Part shown: one piece after another, positions 44,795 through 55,423 of the stretch
Numbering within the stretch: the stretch's first letter is position 1
Layout: each line of letters opens with the position of its first letter
Source: Bacillus rhizoplanae
Lineage (GTDB): Bacteria; Bacillota; Bacilli; Bacillales; Bacillaceae_G
DNA: 64,000 nt
Assembly (NCBI RefSeq): GCF_917563915.1
Contig: NZ_CAKJTI010000019.1
Span: 1-64,000, forward strand
Direction: 5' to 3'
The notes under the pieces: generated by a model
The model's database searches: none
What the model was told of the DNA's origin: nothing
Seen by the model: the letters and a program-made list of their open reading frames with translations, nothing else
Made by a program: the position numbers and the translations under genes

Positions 44795-45687
44795 TGGCGT
44801 ATATAGCTTTTGATGCCTTTATGAAAGAGAGCAAAGCACTTGTTGAAGAACAGCTTGTCCGTTATGCAAATACATTACAATGTCCGAATGTGCTTCGCGA
44901 GGCAATGGCATATTCATTAGAAGCGGGCGGAAAGCGTCTCCGGCCGTTACTTTTATTTGCGACGCTACAAGCGTTTGGGAAAGATAGAGATTTAGGAATA
45001 GATACAGCTTGTGCCTTAGAAATGATTCATACATATTCTTTAATTCATGATGATTTGCCTTGTATGGATGATGATGACTTACGCCGTGGAAAACCGACAA
45101 ATCATAAAGTATTTGGTGAAGCGATGGCTGTATTAGCTGGTGATGGATTGTTAACGTATGCATTCCAAGTTGTAACAGGGCAAGAGCATAAAGACATTAC
45201 TCCTGAAATAAAGATGCGCATTGCGTTAGAACTTGCAAAAGCAGCAGGACCAGAAGGAATGGTTGGAGGACAAGTTGCGGATATGGAAGCGGAAGGGAAA
45301 CAGTTAACGCTTCACGAGTTAGAATATATTCATAAGCATAAAACTGGCCGTTTATTAGAATTTGCAGTATTAGCTGGTGCGCTATTATCAGGGGCTACGA
45401 CTGAGCAACAAGAAAAACTACTTACATTTGCGAAGTATATTGGACTTGCTTTTCAAATTCGTGATGATATTCTAGATGTAGAAGGAACAGAAGAAGAAAT
45501 TGGGAAACCAGTCGGAAGCGATATGACAAATGAAAAAAGTACATATACAACGTTGTTTACACTAGAAGAAGCGAAGCAAATTTTAGAAGGAACAATTACA
45601 AAAGCAAAAGACGCAATTTCTTCTTTAAAATTACAAGATGAATATTTGTTAACAATTTGTGATTTAATTGCAAAGCGTAATCACTAG
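44794..45687 (+). CDS. ispA: Farnesyl diphosphate synthase
   Basis: 297 residues, trans-prenyltransferase that condenses IPP with DMAPP/GPP. First aspartate-rich motif HDDLPCMDDDDLRRG, second QIRDDILDVEG; KRLRPLL binds diphosphate. Directly coupled to xseB and followed by dxs, the first enzyme of the same isoprenoid route. Confidence 0.95.
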   Translation: MAYIAFDAFMKESKALVEEQLVRYANTLQCPNVLREAMAYSLEAGGKRLRPLLLFATLQAFGKDRDLGIDTACALEMIHTYSLIHDDLPCMDDDDLRRGKPTNHKVFGEAMAVLAGDGLLTYAFQVVTGQEHKDITPEIKMRIALELAKAAGPEGMVGGQVADMEAEGKQLTLHELEYIHKHKTGRLLEFAVLAGALLSGATTEQQEKLLTFAKYIGLAFQIRDDILDVEGTEEEIGKPVGSDMTNEKSTYTTLFTLEEAKQILEGTITKAKDAISSLKLQDEYLLTICDLIAKRNH

Positions 45688-45789
45688 TATCAGAACGTTT
45701 GCATTTGTTGAGCCATTGGGGATTTTATGGTATAAATGTAGACAAAGGTTTTTCTTTTCTTGTTATTGGCAAAAATATATGTAGATTAC

Positions 45790-45828
45790 ATTGCCGTTAT
45801 CACTTTGTGTTAGCGGCTCTTTTTTCAT
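45790..45828 (+). terminator. Terminator between ispA and dxs
   Basis: GCCGTTATCAC TTT GTGTTAGCGGC followed by TCTTTTTT. dxs thus probably has its own promoter within the next 120 bases. Confidence 0.7.
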
Positions 45829-45948
45829 CGTATAAAACTAAAAAGATGCTTGATTTTTGTAATACAATTAAGTACAACTATGTTTTACAGGTATTTTGTA
45901 TACTAGTTGATATGATGACAGATTATGAAACGAAAGTGAGTGATCCTT

Positions 45949-47841
45949 GTGGATCTGACGCAAATTCAAAATCCTAGTTTTTTGAAGGATATGTCTATAG
46001 GCGAACTAGAGGCATTAAGCGAAGATATTCGAAAGTTTTTAATTGAAGAGCTTTCTCAAACAGGTGGACATATTGCTCCGAACCTAGGTGTAGTAGAACT
46101 CACAATTGCTTTGCATAAAGTATTTGATAGTCCAAGAGATAAATTTTTATGGGATGTAGGACATCAATCCTATGTACATAAAATTTTAACAGGGCGTGCA
46201 AAGGAGTTTGGGACATTAAGACAATATAAAGGATTATGTGGTTTTCCAAAGCGTTGCGAAAGTGAGCATGATGTATGGGAAACTGGACATAGTTCGACTT
46301 CATTATCTGCTGCAATGGGAATGGCGCTTGCGCGTGATTTAAAGAAAACGAAAGATTATATTGTTCCGATTATTGGTGATGGTGCGTTAACAGGTGGAAT
46401 GGCACTAGAAGCACTAAACCATATTGGACATGAGCAAACAGATATGACAGTTATCTTAAATGATAATGAAATGTCAATTGCACCGAACGTTGGTGCATTG
46501 CATAACGTACTTGGACGTTTACGTACAGCAGGGAAATATCAATGGGTAAAAGACGAACTGGAATACTTATTGAAGAAAATTCCGGCAGTAGGCGGTAAAG
46601 TAGCTGCAACAGCAGAAAAAGTAAAAGATAGCTTGAAATATTTACTCGTTTCCGGTGTGTTTTTTGAAGAATTAGGATTTACATATCTAGGCCCTGTTGA
46701 TGGTCATGATTATGAAAGTTTATTTGAAAATCTTCAATATGCAAAGAAAACGAAAGGCCCTGTTCTTGTTCATGTGATTACGAAAAAAGGAAAAGGCTAT
46801 AAACCAGCTGAAAGTGATGTAGTTGGAACTTGGCATGGTACAGGACCATACAAAATTGAATCTGGTGATTTTGTGAAACCGAAGGAAGTTGCCCCGGCAT
46901 GGAGTTCTGTTGTTAGCGAAGCAGTTCGTAAATTAGCGAAGGATGACCCGCGTATCGTTACTGTGACGCCAGCAATGCCGGTCGGATCAAAACTTGAAAA
47001 ATTTGCAAAAGAATTTCCGAATCGTATGTTTGATGTAGGGATTGCTGAGCAGCATGCGGTAACGATGGCAGCCGGTTTAGCGACGCAAGATATGAAGCCG
47101 TTTTTAGCGATTTATTCTACGTTTTTACAACGTGCTTATGATCAAGTCGTTCACGATGTGTGCCGCCAAAATTTAAATGTCTTTTTCGGGATTGATCGCG
47201 CAGGGTTAGTAGGAGCTGATGGAGAAACGCATCAAGGTATATTTGATATTGCATTTTTACGCCATCTTCCGAATATCGTTCTCATGATGCCAAAAGATGA
47301 AAACGAAGGCCAACATATGGTATATACAGCCATCAATTACGAAGATGGGCCGATTGCGCTTCGCTATCCGCGTGGAAATGGGCTTGGTGTACCTATGGAT
47401 GAGGAGTTTAAAGAAATTCCAATCGGTACATGGGAAACACTTCGTGAAGGTTCACAAGCAGCCATTTTAACATTTGGTACGACAATTCCAATGGCTTTAG
47501 AGGCAGCGGAATCTCTTGAGAAAAAGGGGATATCTGTAAAAATTGTTAATGCTCGCTTTATCAAACCGATGGATGAAGAGTATTTACATGAGTTATTAGG
47601 AAAGAAAATGCCGATTTTAACGATTGAAGAAGCGTGTTTAATCGGAGGATTTGGTTCTGGTGTGTTAGAATTTGCTAGTGAGCATGGGTACCATAATGCA
47701 CTAATTGAGCGTATGGGTATTCCCGATCATTTCATCGAGCATGGCAGTGTATCTAAACTTCTTGAAGAAATTGGCTTAACAACAGATGCAGTTGTTGAAC
47801 GCATTTGTACAATGATTCCATTAAAACAAAAAAGGGCGTAA
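45949..47841 (+). CDS. dxs: 1-deoxy-D-xylulose-5-phosphate synthase
   Basis: 630 residues from GTG 45949 ([15 protein letters not shown]), eight bases after AAAGTGAG; a GTG at 45940 is in frame. Makes DXP from pyruvate and glyceraldehyde 3-phosphate with thiamine diphosphate. TPP motif [15 protein letters not shown] through [22 protein letters not shown] and RYPRGNG are intact. Confidence 0.96.
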   Translation: MDLTQIQNPSFLKDMSIGELEALSEDIRKFLIEELSQTGGHIAPNLGVVELTIALHKVFDSPRDKFLWDVGHQSYVHKILTGRAKEFGTLRQYKGLCGFPKRCESEHDVWETGHSSTSLSAAMGMALARDLKKTKDYIVPIIGDGALTGGMALEALNHIGHEQTDMTVILNDNEMSIAPNVGALHNVLGRLRTAGKYQWVKDELEYLLKKIPAVGGKVAATAEKVKDSLKYLLVSGVFFEELGFTYLGPVDGHDYESLFENLQYAKKTKGPVLVHVITKKGKGYKPAESDVVGTWHGTGPYKIESGDFVKPKEVAPAWSSVVSEAVRKLAKDDPRIVTVTPAMPVGSKLEKFAKEFPNRMFDVGIAEQHAVTMAAGLATQDMKPFLAIYSTFLQRAYDQVVHDVCRQNLNVFFGIDRAGLVGADGETHQGIFDIAFLRHLPNIVLMMPKDENEGQHMVYTAINYEDGPIALRYPRGNGLGVPMDEEFKEIPIGTWETLREGSQAAILTFGTTIPMALEAAESLEKKGISVKIVNARFIKPMDEEYLHELLGKKMPILTIEEACLIGGFGSGVLEFASEHGYHNALIERMGIPDHFIEHGSVSKLLEEIGLTTDAVVERICTMIPLKQKRA

Positions 47842-47844
47842 CGA

Positions 47845-48684
47845 ATGAGCGGAAAAAAAGAAAGAGTAGATGTACTATTAGTAGAACGAGGACTTGTGGA
47901 AACAAGAGAAAAGGCAAAGCGGGCTGTTATGGCCGGTCTTGTATATGCTAATGAAATGCGTTTAGATAAGCCGGGTGAAAAAATACCGCAAGATACAGAG
48001 CTTACAGTAAAAGGACAAGTGATGCGGTATGTAAGCCGTGGTGGATACAAATTAGAGAAGGCATTAGAAACATTTCAAATAGATTTGCAAGATAAGGTTA
48101 TGTTAGATATTGGTTCCTCAACTGGTGGGTTTACCGATTGTGCTTTGCAAAACGGTGCGAAGTTATCATATGCGTTAGACGTAGGTTATAACCAGCTTGC
48201 ATGGAAGCTGCGTCAGGACGAGCGTGTTGTGGTAATGGAACGGACGAATTTCCGTTATGTAACACCTGCTGATTTGCAGCAGGGATTACCACAATTTGCG
48301 AGCATTGACGTATCATTTATATCTTTAAAATTAATTTTACCTGTATTGAAAACAATGTTAACTTCTGGTGGTGACGTTGCAGCGCTTATTAAGCCGCAAT
48401 TTGAAGCTGGGCGAGAGCAAGTGGGAAAAAAGGGAATTGTTCGCGACCGTAAAGTGCATGAAGCGGTTATAGAAATGATTGTCGATTTTGCATTAGAAGA
48501 GGGTTATGATGTTCAAAATTTAACATTCTCCCCAATTACAGGCGGAGATGGAAATATTGAATTTTTAATTCATTTAAAGTGGTATGGTGAGCGTGCGCAA
48601 GGGGAAAATCATTCTCCTATTCGAGTAGAGGAAGTTGTGACAGAAGCTCACGAAGCCCTGAAACAAAAAGGAAAAGAGGAATAA
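47845..48684 (+). CDS. yqxC: TlyA-family rRNA methyltransferase YqxC
   Basis: 279 residues. An N-terminal S4 RNA-binding domain (RVDVLLVERGLVETREKAKR) is fused to a FtsJ-like methyltransferase with the SAM motif MLDIGSSTGGFTDCAL. TlyA homologues methylate 2'-hydroxyls in rRNA. Starts three bases after dxs. Confidence 0.92.
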   Translation: MSGKKERVDVLLVERGLVETREKAKRAVMAGLVYANEMRLDKPGEKIPQDTELTVKGQVMRYVSRGGYKLEKALETFQIDLQDKVMLDIGSSTGGFTDCALQNGAKLSYALDVGYNQLAWKLRQDERVVVMERTNFRYVTPADLQQGLPQFASIDVSFISLKLILPVLKTMLTSGGDVAALIKPQFEAGREQVGKKGIVRDRKVHEAVIEMIVDFALEEGYDVQNLTFSPITGGDGNIEFLIHLKWYGERAQGENHSPIRVEEVVTEAHEALKQKGKEE

Positions 48685-48708
48685 CAATTGTTGTTCCTTT
48701 TTTTTAAC
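48674..48708 (+). terminator. Terminator after yqxC
   Basis: GGAATAACAATTGTTGTTCC hairpin followed by TTTTTTT; it overlaps the yqxC stop. Confidence 0.7.
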
Positions 48709-48840
48709 ATACAGCAAGCTAGAATTGTAAACACAATTGTAAAAACAACGGTGTACAAGTAACCAGTTATACGTTAACATAAAGAAGTGAAGTATAGCGA
48801 CGTTAAAACTAAGGTAAGAGATAGTGCGAGGTGCAAAAAT

Positions 48841-49290
48841 ATGAATAAAGGGCAGCGCCATATTAAAATCCGAGAAATTATTGCGAATAAAGAAATTGAA
48901 ACACAAGATGAACTAGTAGATATTTTGCGTAATGAAGGTTTTAATGTAACGCAAGCGACAGTATCACGAGACATTAAAGAATTACATTTAGTAAAGGTGC
49001 CACTTCATGACGGAAGGTATAAATATAGCTTACCAGCCGATCAACGATTTAATCCGCTTCAAAAATTAAAACGCAATCTTATCGATTCGTTTGTTAAATT
49101 AGATTCAGCTGGTCATATGCTCGTGTTAAAGACATTGCCAGGTAACGCACATGCTCTTGGTGCACTTATTGATCATTTAGAATGGGATGAAATTATTGGC
49201 ACAATTTGCGGTGATGATACGTGTTTAATTATTTGCCGTACACCTGAAGATACAGGAGTTGTATCGAATCGCTTTTTAAATATGCTGTAA
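48841..49290 (+). CDS. argR: Arginine regulator AhrC/ArgR
   Basis: 149 residues from ATG 48841 ([20 protein letters not shown]); an open frame to 48787 lacks a ribosome binding site. N-terminal winged helix with [18 protein letters not shown]-terminal arginine-binding hexamer domain with [15 protein letters not shown]. Represses arginine synthesis and activates catabolism. Confidence 0.94.
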   Translation: MNKGQRHIKIREIIANKEIETQDELVDILRNEGFNVTQATVSRDIKELHLVKVPLHDGRYKYSLPADQRFNPLQKLKRNLIDSFVKLDSAGHMLVLKTLPGNAHALGALIDHLEWDEIIGTICGDDTCLIICRTPEDTGVVSNRFLNML

Positions 49291-49362
49291 CAAAAAGAAT
49301 CTTGTTTGCTTTATTGCTCAGAAGAGTGAAAAGTAAGCAAGATATTTTTGTTATGAAGAAAT

Positions 49363-49509
49363 ATAAAGTGAAACTTCCATCAGTGGGGGGATTCATCCAC
49401 CACTGATGGTTAGTTGAACCAATCGGGCGCATGCCAGCAGTTATCCCCGCCTATCCTTCTTCAGATTCCCCAAAATTTTCAGGCGGGGGGCCCGTTAATG
49501 CGGGATAAA
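49363..49509 (-). repeat. bcr1 repeat, copy 8
   Basis: Reverse orientation, bordered by ATAAA. 3' hairpin CCATCAGTGGGGGG/CCACCACTGATGG, middle segment of the GGGCGCATGCCAGCAG subtype. The first stem is partly decayed (GGCGGGGGGCCCGTT). Lies between argR and recN. Confidence 0.9.
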
Positions 49510-49713
49510 AATCCAAAATGGCACGTAAAAATACACATTTCCATATCGAAATATCATTATTGTTACATTGACCGTAAAAACAAATGTTTGGTACAATGAA
49601 GCAGATTACATAATATATTCTTCATCAAGAAAAGAATTAATAGAAGAATGTATGTGAGAATAGTTTAAGCCTCCAGTATGGAGTGTGAATTAGATAACGA
49701 GGTGAATGAGGCA

Positions 49714-51453
49714 TTGTTATCAGAATTGTCGATTAGAAACTTTGCTATTATTGAATCATTAAATATTTCTTTTCAAAAAGGGCTGACTGTTTTAAGTGGT
49801 GAAACGGGTGCAGGGAAATCCATCATTATTGATGCGATTAGTCTTCTTGTTGGAGGACGCGGTTCTGCGGAATTTGTGCGCTATGGGACAGATAAAGCTG
49901 AAATTGAAGGGTTATTTTATATTGAGGATGAAAATCATCCTTGCGTTATGAAAGCAGAAGAACTTGATATTGAAATTGAAGATGGCATGATGATTTTAAA
50001 ACGGGATATTTCTGTGAACGGGAAAAGTGTATGCCGCGTAAACGGAAAACTGGTTACATTAAGTGTATTAAAGGAAATTGGGAAAACGCTTGTTGATATT
50101 CATGGGCAACATGAAACACAAGATTTAATGAATGAAGACCGTCATTTATTTATGCTTGATCATTTTGATGGGGACCATATTTTAGTTCAGTTAGAAAAGT
50201 ATCAAAATGTTTATAGAGAATACGAGCAATTAAAAAAACAATTGCTCTCTTTAACAGAGAACGAGCAACAAATGGCCCATCGTTTAGACTTGATTCAATT
50301 TCAACATGAAGAGATTCGAAATGCAGACTTGAAAATAGATGAAGAGCAAAACTTATTAGAAGAACGATTGAAGATTTCGAACTTCGAAAAGATTTATAAG
50401 GCGTTGGGTGATTCGTATCGTTCTTTAACTGAAGACCGTTCTGGTTTAGATCATGTACGAAATGCAATGAATCAAATGGAGAGCATTACGGATTTGGATA
50501 TAGCATATCAAGAAAACTATGATGCGATTGCAAATAGTTATTATTTATTGGAAGAGGTCGCTTATCAGCTGCGTGAAAAGTTAGATATGATGGAGTATGA
50601 CCCTAATCGTTTAGATGAAATTGAAACGCGTTTAAATGAAATTCGTATGTTAAAGCGTAAATATGGAAATACTGTAGAAGAAATTTTAGCGTATGCGGAT
50701 GAAATTGAACAAGAAATATTTACTATTGAAAATAAAGATGTACACATTGAAACGACGAGAAAAAAATTAAAAGAAGTAGAACAGCTTATAGTAAAAGAAG
50801 CAAAATTATTAAGTGACATGCGTCATAATCTTGCGAACCGATTAACAACAGCAATTCATCAAGAATTAAAAGAGCTGTACATGGAAAAAACAAAATTTGA
50901 AGTAATGATAAAGAAAAAAGAAGGGACAATTGACGATCCTCTTGTCGAAGGAGCTCCTGTAAAAATGACCCAAGGTGGGTATGACTATGTGGAATTTTAT
51001 ATTTCTACAAATCCAGGAGAACCGTTAAAGCCGCTTTCTAAAGTAGCTTCAGGAGGAGAATTATCCCGTATTATATTAGCGTTAAAGAGTATTTTCTCTA
51101 AACATCAAGGTGTTGCTTCTGTTATTTTTGATGAGGTAGACACTGGAGTAAGCGGGCGTGTTGCACAGGCAATTGCTGAAAAAATCTATCGTGTTTCCGT
51201 CAATTCACAAGTGCTATGTATTACACATTTACCACAAGTCGCGTCTATGGCAGATTCTCATTTGTTTATTCGTAAACAAATTGTCAATGAACGAACAGTT
51301 ACATCTGTTACTGTACTAAGTCAGGACGAAAAAGTAACAGAAATTGCTCGCATGATCTCTGGTGTAGAAATTACTGATTTAACAACAGAGCATGCAAGAG
51401 AGTTACTCTCGCAAGCGCATCGTTTTAAACAAGCAGCAGAGGCTATCCAATAA
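49714..51453 (+). CDS. recN: DNA repair protein RecN
   Basis: 579 residues from TTG 49714 (MLSELSIRNFAIIESLNISF) with GAGGTGA upstream; an open frame to 49678 is not typical of the family. An SMC-like ATPase acting at double-strand breaks: Walker A GETGAGKSIIID, long coiled coil, signature LSRIILALKSIF after ASGGE, Walker B VIFDEVDTGVSG. Confidence 0.95.
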   Translation: MLSELSIRNFAIIESLNISFQKGLTVLSGETGAGKSIIIDAISLLVGGRGSAEFVRYGTDKAEIEGLFYIEDENHPCVMKAEELDIEIEDGMMILKRDISVNGKSVCRVNGKLVTLSVLKEIGKTLVDIHGQHETQDLMNEDRHLFMLDHFDGDHILVQLEKYQNVYREYEQLKKQLLSLTENEQQMAHRLDLIQFQHEEIRNADLKIDEEQNLLEERLKISNFEKIYKALGDSYRSLTEDRSGLDHVRNAMNQMESITDLDIAYQENYDAIANSYYLLEEVAYQLREKLDMMEYDPNRLDEIETRLNEIRMLKRKYGNTVEEILAYADEIEQEIFTIENKDVHIETTRKKLKEVEQLIVKEAKLLSDMRHNLANRLTTAIHQELKELYMEKTKFEVMIKKKEGTIDDPLVEGAPVKMTQGGYDYVEFYISTNPGEPLKPLSKVASGGELSRIILALKSIFSKHQGVASVIFDEVDTGVSGRVAQAIAEKIYRVSVNSQVLCITHLPQVASMADSHLFIRKQIVNERTVTSVTVLSQDEKVTEIARMISGVEITDLTTEHARELLSQAHRFKQAAEAIQ

Positions 51454-51468
51454 TGGATAGCTTTTTTG
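51441..51468 (+). terminator. Terminator after recN
   Basis: GCTATCC AATAAT GGATAGC followed by six T; the stem includes the last recN codons. Confidence 0.85.
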
Positions 51469-51509
51469 GTAACAACAATGATTTCTTAGGTAACAACAAT
51501 GATTTCTTA
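51468..51509. repeat. Tandem duplication of a 21-bp unit
   Basis: Two exact, adjacent copies of a 21-base unit beginning GGTAACAACAATG (51468-51488 and 51489-51509), directly after the recN terminator. Confidence 0.95.
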
Positions 51510-51593
51510 ATTCTTCCGGTTATAAAGAAAGGGTAGCAAGGGGAGATTAAAAAGTGAAGCCGCTTGGCTGAATGTGGGTTAGGAGCGAGGAGA

Positions 51594-52895
51594 GTGAAAA
51601 GATTGAAATTAGAGCAATTTCGAAAAATCATAGGAATCTGTCTCCTTGTTTCGCTTGTCTTTATTGGGTGTTATAAACCGCTTCGCGAGTTTATTTCACT
51701 TCCGAAGCAACTTGTTATGTTTCAAAATCAAGATTCACAAGTATCTTCTTTACCTGTATTTCAAACAAAGTCAACAGATGAAACGATTTTTACAATTGTT
51801 TCTCAACATGCTGGTGAAAAAACAATTGCAGTAAATCCGCATCAAAGCGGAGAAGCTGATATGGTTTATGAGCTTGCAGGATTGCCGGTGAAAAAAGTAA
51901 ATGTAAAAGTATTAAAAGATTTTAAGGTGGTTCCAGGCGGGCAATCAATAGGAGTAAAGTTAAATGCAAAAGGGGTACTTGTTGTAGGGCATCATTTAAT
52001 CCAAACAGAAAAAGGAAAAGTATCTCCGGGTGAACTTGCAGGTGTGCAAGTAGGGGATATGATTACTGAAATAAATGGTAAGACGATTGAACGAATGAGT
52101 GATATTGCACCATTTATTCATGATAGCGGGAAAACAGGGGAATCGCTTAATCTTGTTTTATTGCGAGATGGAAAATATATTCGAACAAAATTAACTCCGC
52201 AAAAAGATGGGGGAGAACAGTCATATCGAATTGGGTTGTATATTCGTGACTCAGCTGCAGGTATTGGAACAATGACTTTTATTCATCCAGAATCAATGAA
52301 GTACGGTGCACTTGGTCATGTTATTTCTGACAATGATACGAAAAAACCAATTCAAGTTGAAGATGGACAAATTGTTCGTTCGACAGTAACATCCATTGAA
52401 CGTGGTAGTAATGGTGATCCGGGTGAAAAACTAGCAAGATTTTCACCAGATCATGAAATTATTGGTAATATTACAACGAATAGTCCATTTGGTATTTTTG
52501 GTAAGTTAAATACAGGAATGAAAAATGGAATTATGGATGAAGCAATTCCAATTGCTCTTTCTTATCAAGTAAAAGAGGGACCCGCAAAAATTTTGACGGT
52601 TATTGAGCAAGATAAAGTGGAAGCATTCGATATAGAAATCGTAAGTACAGTTCCGCAAAAATTCCCTGCAACAAAAGGGATGGTTGTTAAGATTACAGAT
52701 AAACGTCTATTAGAAAAAACAGGTGGAATTGTACAAGGAATGAGTGGTAGTCCTATTGTACAAGATGGGAAATTAGTTGGAGCTGTAACACATGTATTTG
52801 TCAATGATCCAACATCTGGATATGGTGTTCATATTGAATGGATGCTGCATGAAGCGGGTATTAATATTTATACTGATCAGAAAAAAGCAAGCTGA
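51594..52895 (+). CDS. spoIVB: SpoIVB, sporulation serine peptidase
   Basis: 433 residues from GTG 51594 behind GCGAGGAG. N-terminal membrane anchor ([16 protein letters not shown]), a PDZ domain ([18 protein letters not shown]), and an S55 peptidase domain ending with the catalytic Ser in [17 protein letters not shown]. Secreted from the forespore, it triggers pro-sigma-K processing. The stop overlaps the terminator. Confidence 0.95.
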   Translation: MKRLKLEQFRKIIGICLLVSLVFIGCYKPLREFISLPKQLVMFQNQDSQVSSLPVFQTKSTDETIFTIVSQHAGEKTIAVNPHQSGEADMVYELAGLPVKKVNVKVLKDFKVVPGGQSIGVKLNAKGVLVVGHHLIQTEKGKVSPGELAGVQVGDMITEINGKTIERMSDIAPFIHDSGKTGESLNLVLLRDGKYIRTKLTPQKDGGEQSYRIGLYIRDSAAGIGTMTFIHPESMKYGALGHVISDNDTKKPIQVEDGQIVRSTVTSIERGSNGDPGEKLARFSPDHEIIGNITTNSPFGIFGKLNTGMKNGIMDEAIPIALSYQVKEGPAKILTVIEQDKVEAFDIEIVSTVPQKFPATKGMVVKITDKRLLEKTGGIVQGMSGSPIVQDGKLVGAVTHVFVNDPTSGYGVHIEWMLHEAGINIYTDQKKAS

Positions 52896-52918
52896 ATTTA
52901 TTCAGCTTGCTTTTTTTG
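52881..52918 (+). terminator. Terminator after spoIVB
   Basis: AAAGCAAGCTGAAT and ATTCAGCTTGCTTT arms with T7. The next bcr1 begins within eight bases. Confidence 0.92.
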
Positions 52919-52919
52919 A

Positions 52920-53068
52920 TCTATCCCGCATTAACGGGCAGTAAACCCCCACCTCAAGATGCAGAGAAAAGCGAAGAAGATAGATGGGGGATAACTGCCC
53001 GTAAAAGCCCGATTGGTTCAACTAACCTTTCATGAAAAAAGCGTTCATGAAAGGAGGTTTCACTTTAT
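52920..53068 (+). repeat. bcr1 repeat, copy 9, with an unrelated but paired 3' hairpin
   Basis: Left border TCTAT, right border TTTAT. The body is typical. The 3' hairpin is CCTTTCATGAA/TTCATGAAAGG instead of the usual CCATCAGTGGGGG/CCCCCACTGATGG. Both arms have changed together. It lies between spoIVB and the spo0A control region. Confidence 0.9.
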
Positions 53069-53235
53069 AAAGTCGTTGAAAAGTTACAAAAGTTTCGCAA
53101 TGGTTGTGTTTTGTTGTAAAATAAAAGTAAAGTATGTATATCCAGTTGTAATCATATGATGGAATATGTAAAAGAAAACTAAGAAATGAACGATAAAGAT
53201 GTTTTTTTGTGATTTTTTCGGAATTTAAGAAAGTT

Positions 53236-53270
53236 TTAAAGGGGATTTTCACATAATTGTCGAACAATTC
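53236..53270 (+). promoter_or_regulatory. Probable sigma-H promoter of spo0A with a 0A box
   Basis: AAAGGGGATTTT (sigma-H -35-like) and GAACAATT (-10-like) are about 12 bases apart. TGTCGAA at 53258-53264 is an exact 0A box overlapping the -10. The layout resembles the autoregulated Ps promoter of B. subtilis spo0A. Confidence 0.55.
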
Positions 53271-53329
53271 ATGTAGTCTAGAAGCTAATACTTTATGTCG
53301 GGAGAAATCATTAGTAGGGAGGAAGAGCT

Positions 53330-54124
53330 GTGGAGAAAATTAAAGTGTGTCTCGTGGATGATAATAAAGAACTTGTATCTATGTTAGAGAGTTATGTTGC
53401 CGCTCAAGATGATATGGAAGTGATTGGGGTAGCTTACAATGGTCAAGAGTGCTTAAATTTATTAAAAGAGAGACAACCGGATGTACTGGTCCTTGATATT
53501 ATTATGCCACATTTAGATGGACTCGCAGTGTTAGAAAAAATGCGTCATATTGACCGTTCCAAACAGCCAAATGTTATTATGCTAACAGCGTTTGGACAAG
53601 AGGATGTGACAAAAAAAGCTGTTGATTTAGGTGCATCATATTTTATATTAAAACCATTTGATATGGAAAACTTAACAAGTCACATTCGTCAAGTGAGTGG
53701 GAAATCAAGCACAACAATTAAACGCCCATTTTCAGCTTTTCGTTCTGTAACAACGTCTGATGGAAAACCGAAAAATTTAGATGCGAGCATTACAAGTATC
53801 ATTCATGAAATTGGTGTACCAGCTCATATTAAAGGGTATATGTATTTGCGCGAAGCAATCTCAATGGTATATAACGACATTGAGTTGCTTGGGTCAATTA
53901 CAAAAGTACTATATCCAGATATCGCAAAGAAATATAATACAACGGCAAGCCGTGTAGAACGTGCAATCCGTCATGCGATTGAAGTTGCATGGAGCCGAGG
54001 GAATATTGAATCTATTTCTTCTTTATTTGGTTATACTGTGTCCATGTCAAAAGCGAAACCTACGAACAGTGAATTCATCGCGATGGTTGCAGGTAAATTA
54101 AGGCTTGAGCATAAGGCGAGCTGA
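53330..54124 (+). CDS. spo0A: Spo0A, master regulator of sporulation
   Basis: 264 residues from GTG 53330 with GGAGGAAGAG upstream. Receiver domain with acidic pocket Asp10-Asp11 (CLVDDNKE), phosphoacceptor Asp56 ([13 protein letters not shown]), and Lys in FILKPFD. The C-terminal effector domain carries the recognition helix region [20 protein letters not shown]. Length and residues equal those of other Bacillus. Confidence 0.97.
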   Translation: MEKIKVCLVDDNKELVSMLESYVAAQDDMEVIGVAYNGQECLNLLKERQPDVLVLDIIMPHLDGLAVLEKMRHIDRSKQPNVIMLTAFGQEDVTKKAVDLGASYFILKPFDMENLTSHIRQVSGKSSTTIKRPFSAFRSVTTSDGKPKNLDASITSIIHEIGVPAHIKGYMYLREAISMVYNDIELLGSITKVLYPDIAKKYNTTASRVERAIRHAIEVAWSRGNIESISSLFGYTVSMSKAKPTNSEFIAMVAGKLRLEHKAS

Positions 54125-54332
54125 ATTAACGATATCAATAGATGAAGAGGTTTTGTTTATAAAAGTAAGTTCAGCAATAAATTTCTTTTTTAATCAATAA
54201 AACATTGATATACAAATCGATGAACATTCCTTTTATGGTAGTTTTAGATAACCATCATGAAAGGAATGTTCATTTTTATTGTTTCAGCGGGTTGAAATTT
54301 TATAAAAAAAGTCCTGTACATAACAGGACTGT
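54125..54332. other. Gap after spo0A with terminators
   Basis: Holds the strong spo0A terminator and the terminator of the convergent YycC-like gene. Nothing else seen. Confidence 0.6.
54218..54288 (+). terminator. Terminator after spo0A
   Basis: GAACATTCCTTT and AAAGGAATGTTC extended by ATGGT/ACCAT, followed by ATTTTTATT. Confidence 0.85.
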
Positions 54333-54335
54333 TTA
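54303..54335 (-). terminator. Terminator of the YycC-like gene
   Basis: On the minus strand CAGTCCTGTTATGTACAGGACT hairpin followed by seven T. Confidence 0.85.
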
Positions 54336-54479
54336 TTCTTTATCTTGATTTTGTTTTTCTAATTCAACAAGTTTTTGAATTAAAATATGCTGAGGCATAT
54401 GCATAAGCTGTTCAAGTGGAACACCGAGAGCTTTAGATAACTTAATAGCTGTGTCTGGTGAAAGTTGTAATGGTTTCAT
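54333..54479 (-). CDS. YycC-like small protein
   Basis: 48 residues from ATG 54479 behind AAAGGAGGT. It reads MKPLQLSPDTAIKLSKALG, then VPLEQLMHMPQHILIQKLVE. The MHMPQHIL core is what I remember of the Bacillus YycC family, small proteins of unknown function. It has its own terminator. Confidence 0.7.
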   Translation of the reverse strand: MKPLQLSPDTAIKLSKALGVPLEQLMHMPQHILIQKLVELEKQNQDKE

Positions 54480-54524
54480 AAAAGTACCTCCTTTTTGTAT
54501 AGTATAACATAATGAGAAGTCTCC

Positions 54525-54606
54525 ATTGGCGGGAGATTCACTAATGGTAGTAGCTCGTAAGATTTGTAACCTGCAATGATTTCTTACTAGCCGTTAGAGC
54601 AGATAA
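54525..54606 (-). repeat. Possible decayed bcr1
   Basis: CCATTGGCGGGAGATTCA followed by CTAATGG resembles the bcr1 3' hairpin in reverse, and CTAGCCGTTAGAGC near the right end resembles the other terminus. Divergence is large and no ATAAA borders remain. Confidence 0.3.
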
Positions 54607-54622
54607 GATTTGAGGTGAGAAG

Positions 54623-55351
54623 ATGACGCTTATTTTTGGACATCGCGGGGCTGCGGGAACATACCCAGAAAATACAATGGTTTCTTTTCAAGCGGCGGAG
54701 CAGTTCGGAGCGGATGGAATTGAATTGGATGTTCAGTTGACAAAAGATAGAAAAATTGTTGTTATTCATGATGAAACAGTAAATCGAACGACGAATGGAA
54801 AAGGTGCAGTTCGGAATTATTTATATGAAGATTTGCGTGCGCTAGATGCCAGTTATACATTTTATGATAAGGTCGGTGCGTGCCGCATTCCTTTATTAGA
54901 AGATGTGTTAGAATGGCTAGAAACAAACAACCTTTTTCTTAATATCGAATTAAAGAATAATAAGGTGCCGTATCGAGGGTTAGAAGAAGAGGTGATTACG
55001 CTCGTTCGAAAATATAATATGGAGGAGCGAATTATTCTATCTTCTTTTAATCATTATAGTATGAAAAAGTGTCATATGATGGCTCCTGATATTGAAACAG
55101 CAATTTTATATAAAGAAGGGCTGCATAGTCCGTGGGCTTATGCGAAAAAGATGGGAGCCAGTGCTATTCATCCGAACTATCGTTATATTTCGGATGGGAT
55201 TATAGAATTAACGATGATAAATGGTGTAGCGGTGCGTCCATATACGATTAATGATGAAGAAGTAATGAGAAAGTTTTTGAGGATGAATGTGACCGCTATT
55301 ATTACAGACTATCCAGAGCGCGTGAAAAAGCTATTGCAAGGTGAAAAATGA
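54623..55351 (+). CDS. Glycerophosphodiester phosphodiesterase (YqiK-like)
   Basis: 242 residues, cytoplasmic (no signal peptide). It hydrolyses glycerophosphodiesters to glycerol 3-phosphate and an alcohol. FGHRGAAGTYPENTMVSFQA, the metal ligands in GIELDVQLTKD and HDETVNRTT, and NIELKNNK are intact. Placement before bkdR agrees with yqiK. GAGGTGAG precedes the ATG. Confidence 0.92.
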   Translation: MTLIFGHRGAAGTYPENTMVSFQAAEQFGADGIELDVQLTKDRKIVVIHDETVNRTTNGKGAVRNYLYEDLRALDASYTFYDKVGACRIPLLEDVLEWLETNNLFLNIELKNNKVPYRGLEEEVITLVRKYNMEERIILSSFNHYSMKKCHMMAPDIETAILYKEGLHSPWAYAKKMGASAIHPNYRYISDGIIELTMINGVAVRPYTINDEEVMRKFLRMNVTAIITDYPERVKKLLQGEK

Positions 55352-55382
55352 GACCTTTCTTCAGAGAAGGTCTCATTTTTCG
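55345..55382 (+). terminator. Terminator after the phosphodiesterase gene
   Basis: AAATGAGACCTT and AAGGTCTCATTTTT with the loop TCTTCAGAG. Confidence 0.88.
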
Positions 55383-55423
55383 TATGAACGTTTGATATTG
55401 TGGAATATTTCAAGGTGAAGAAT

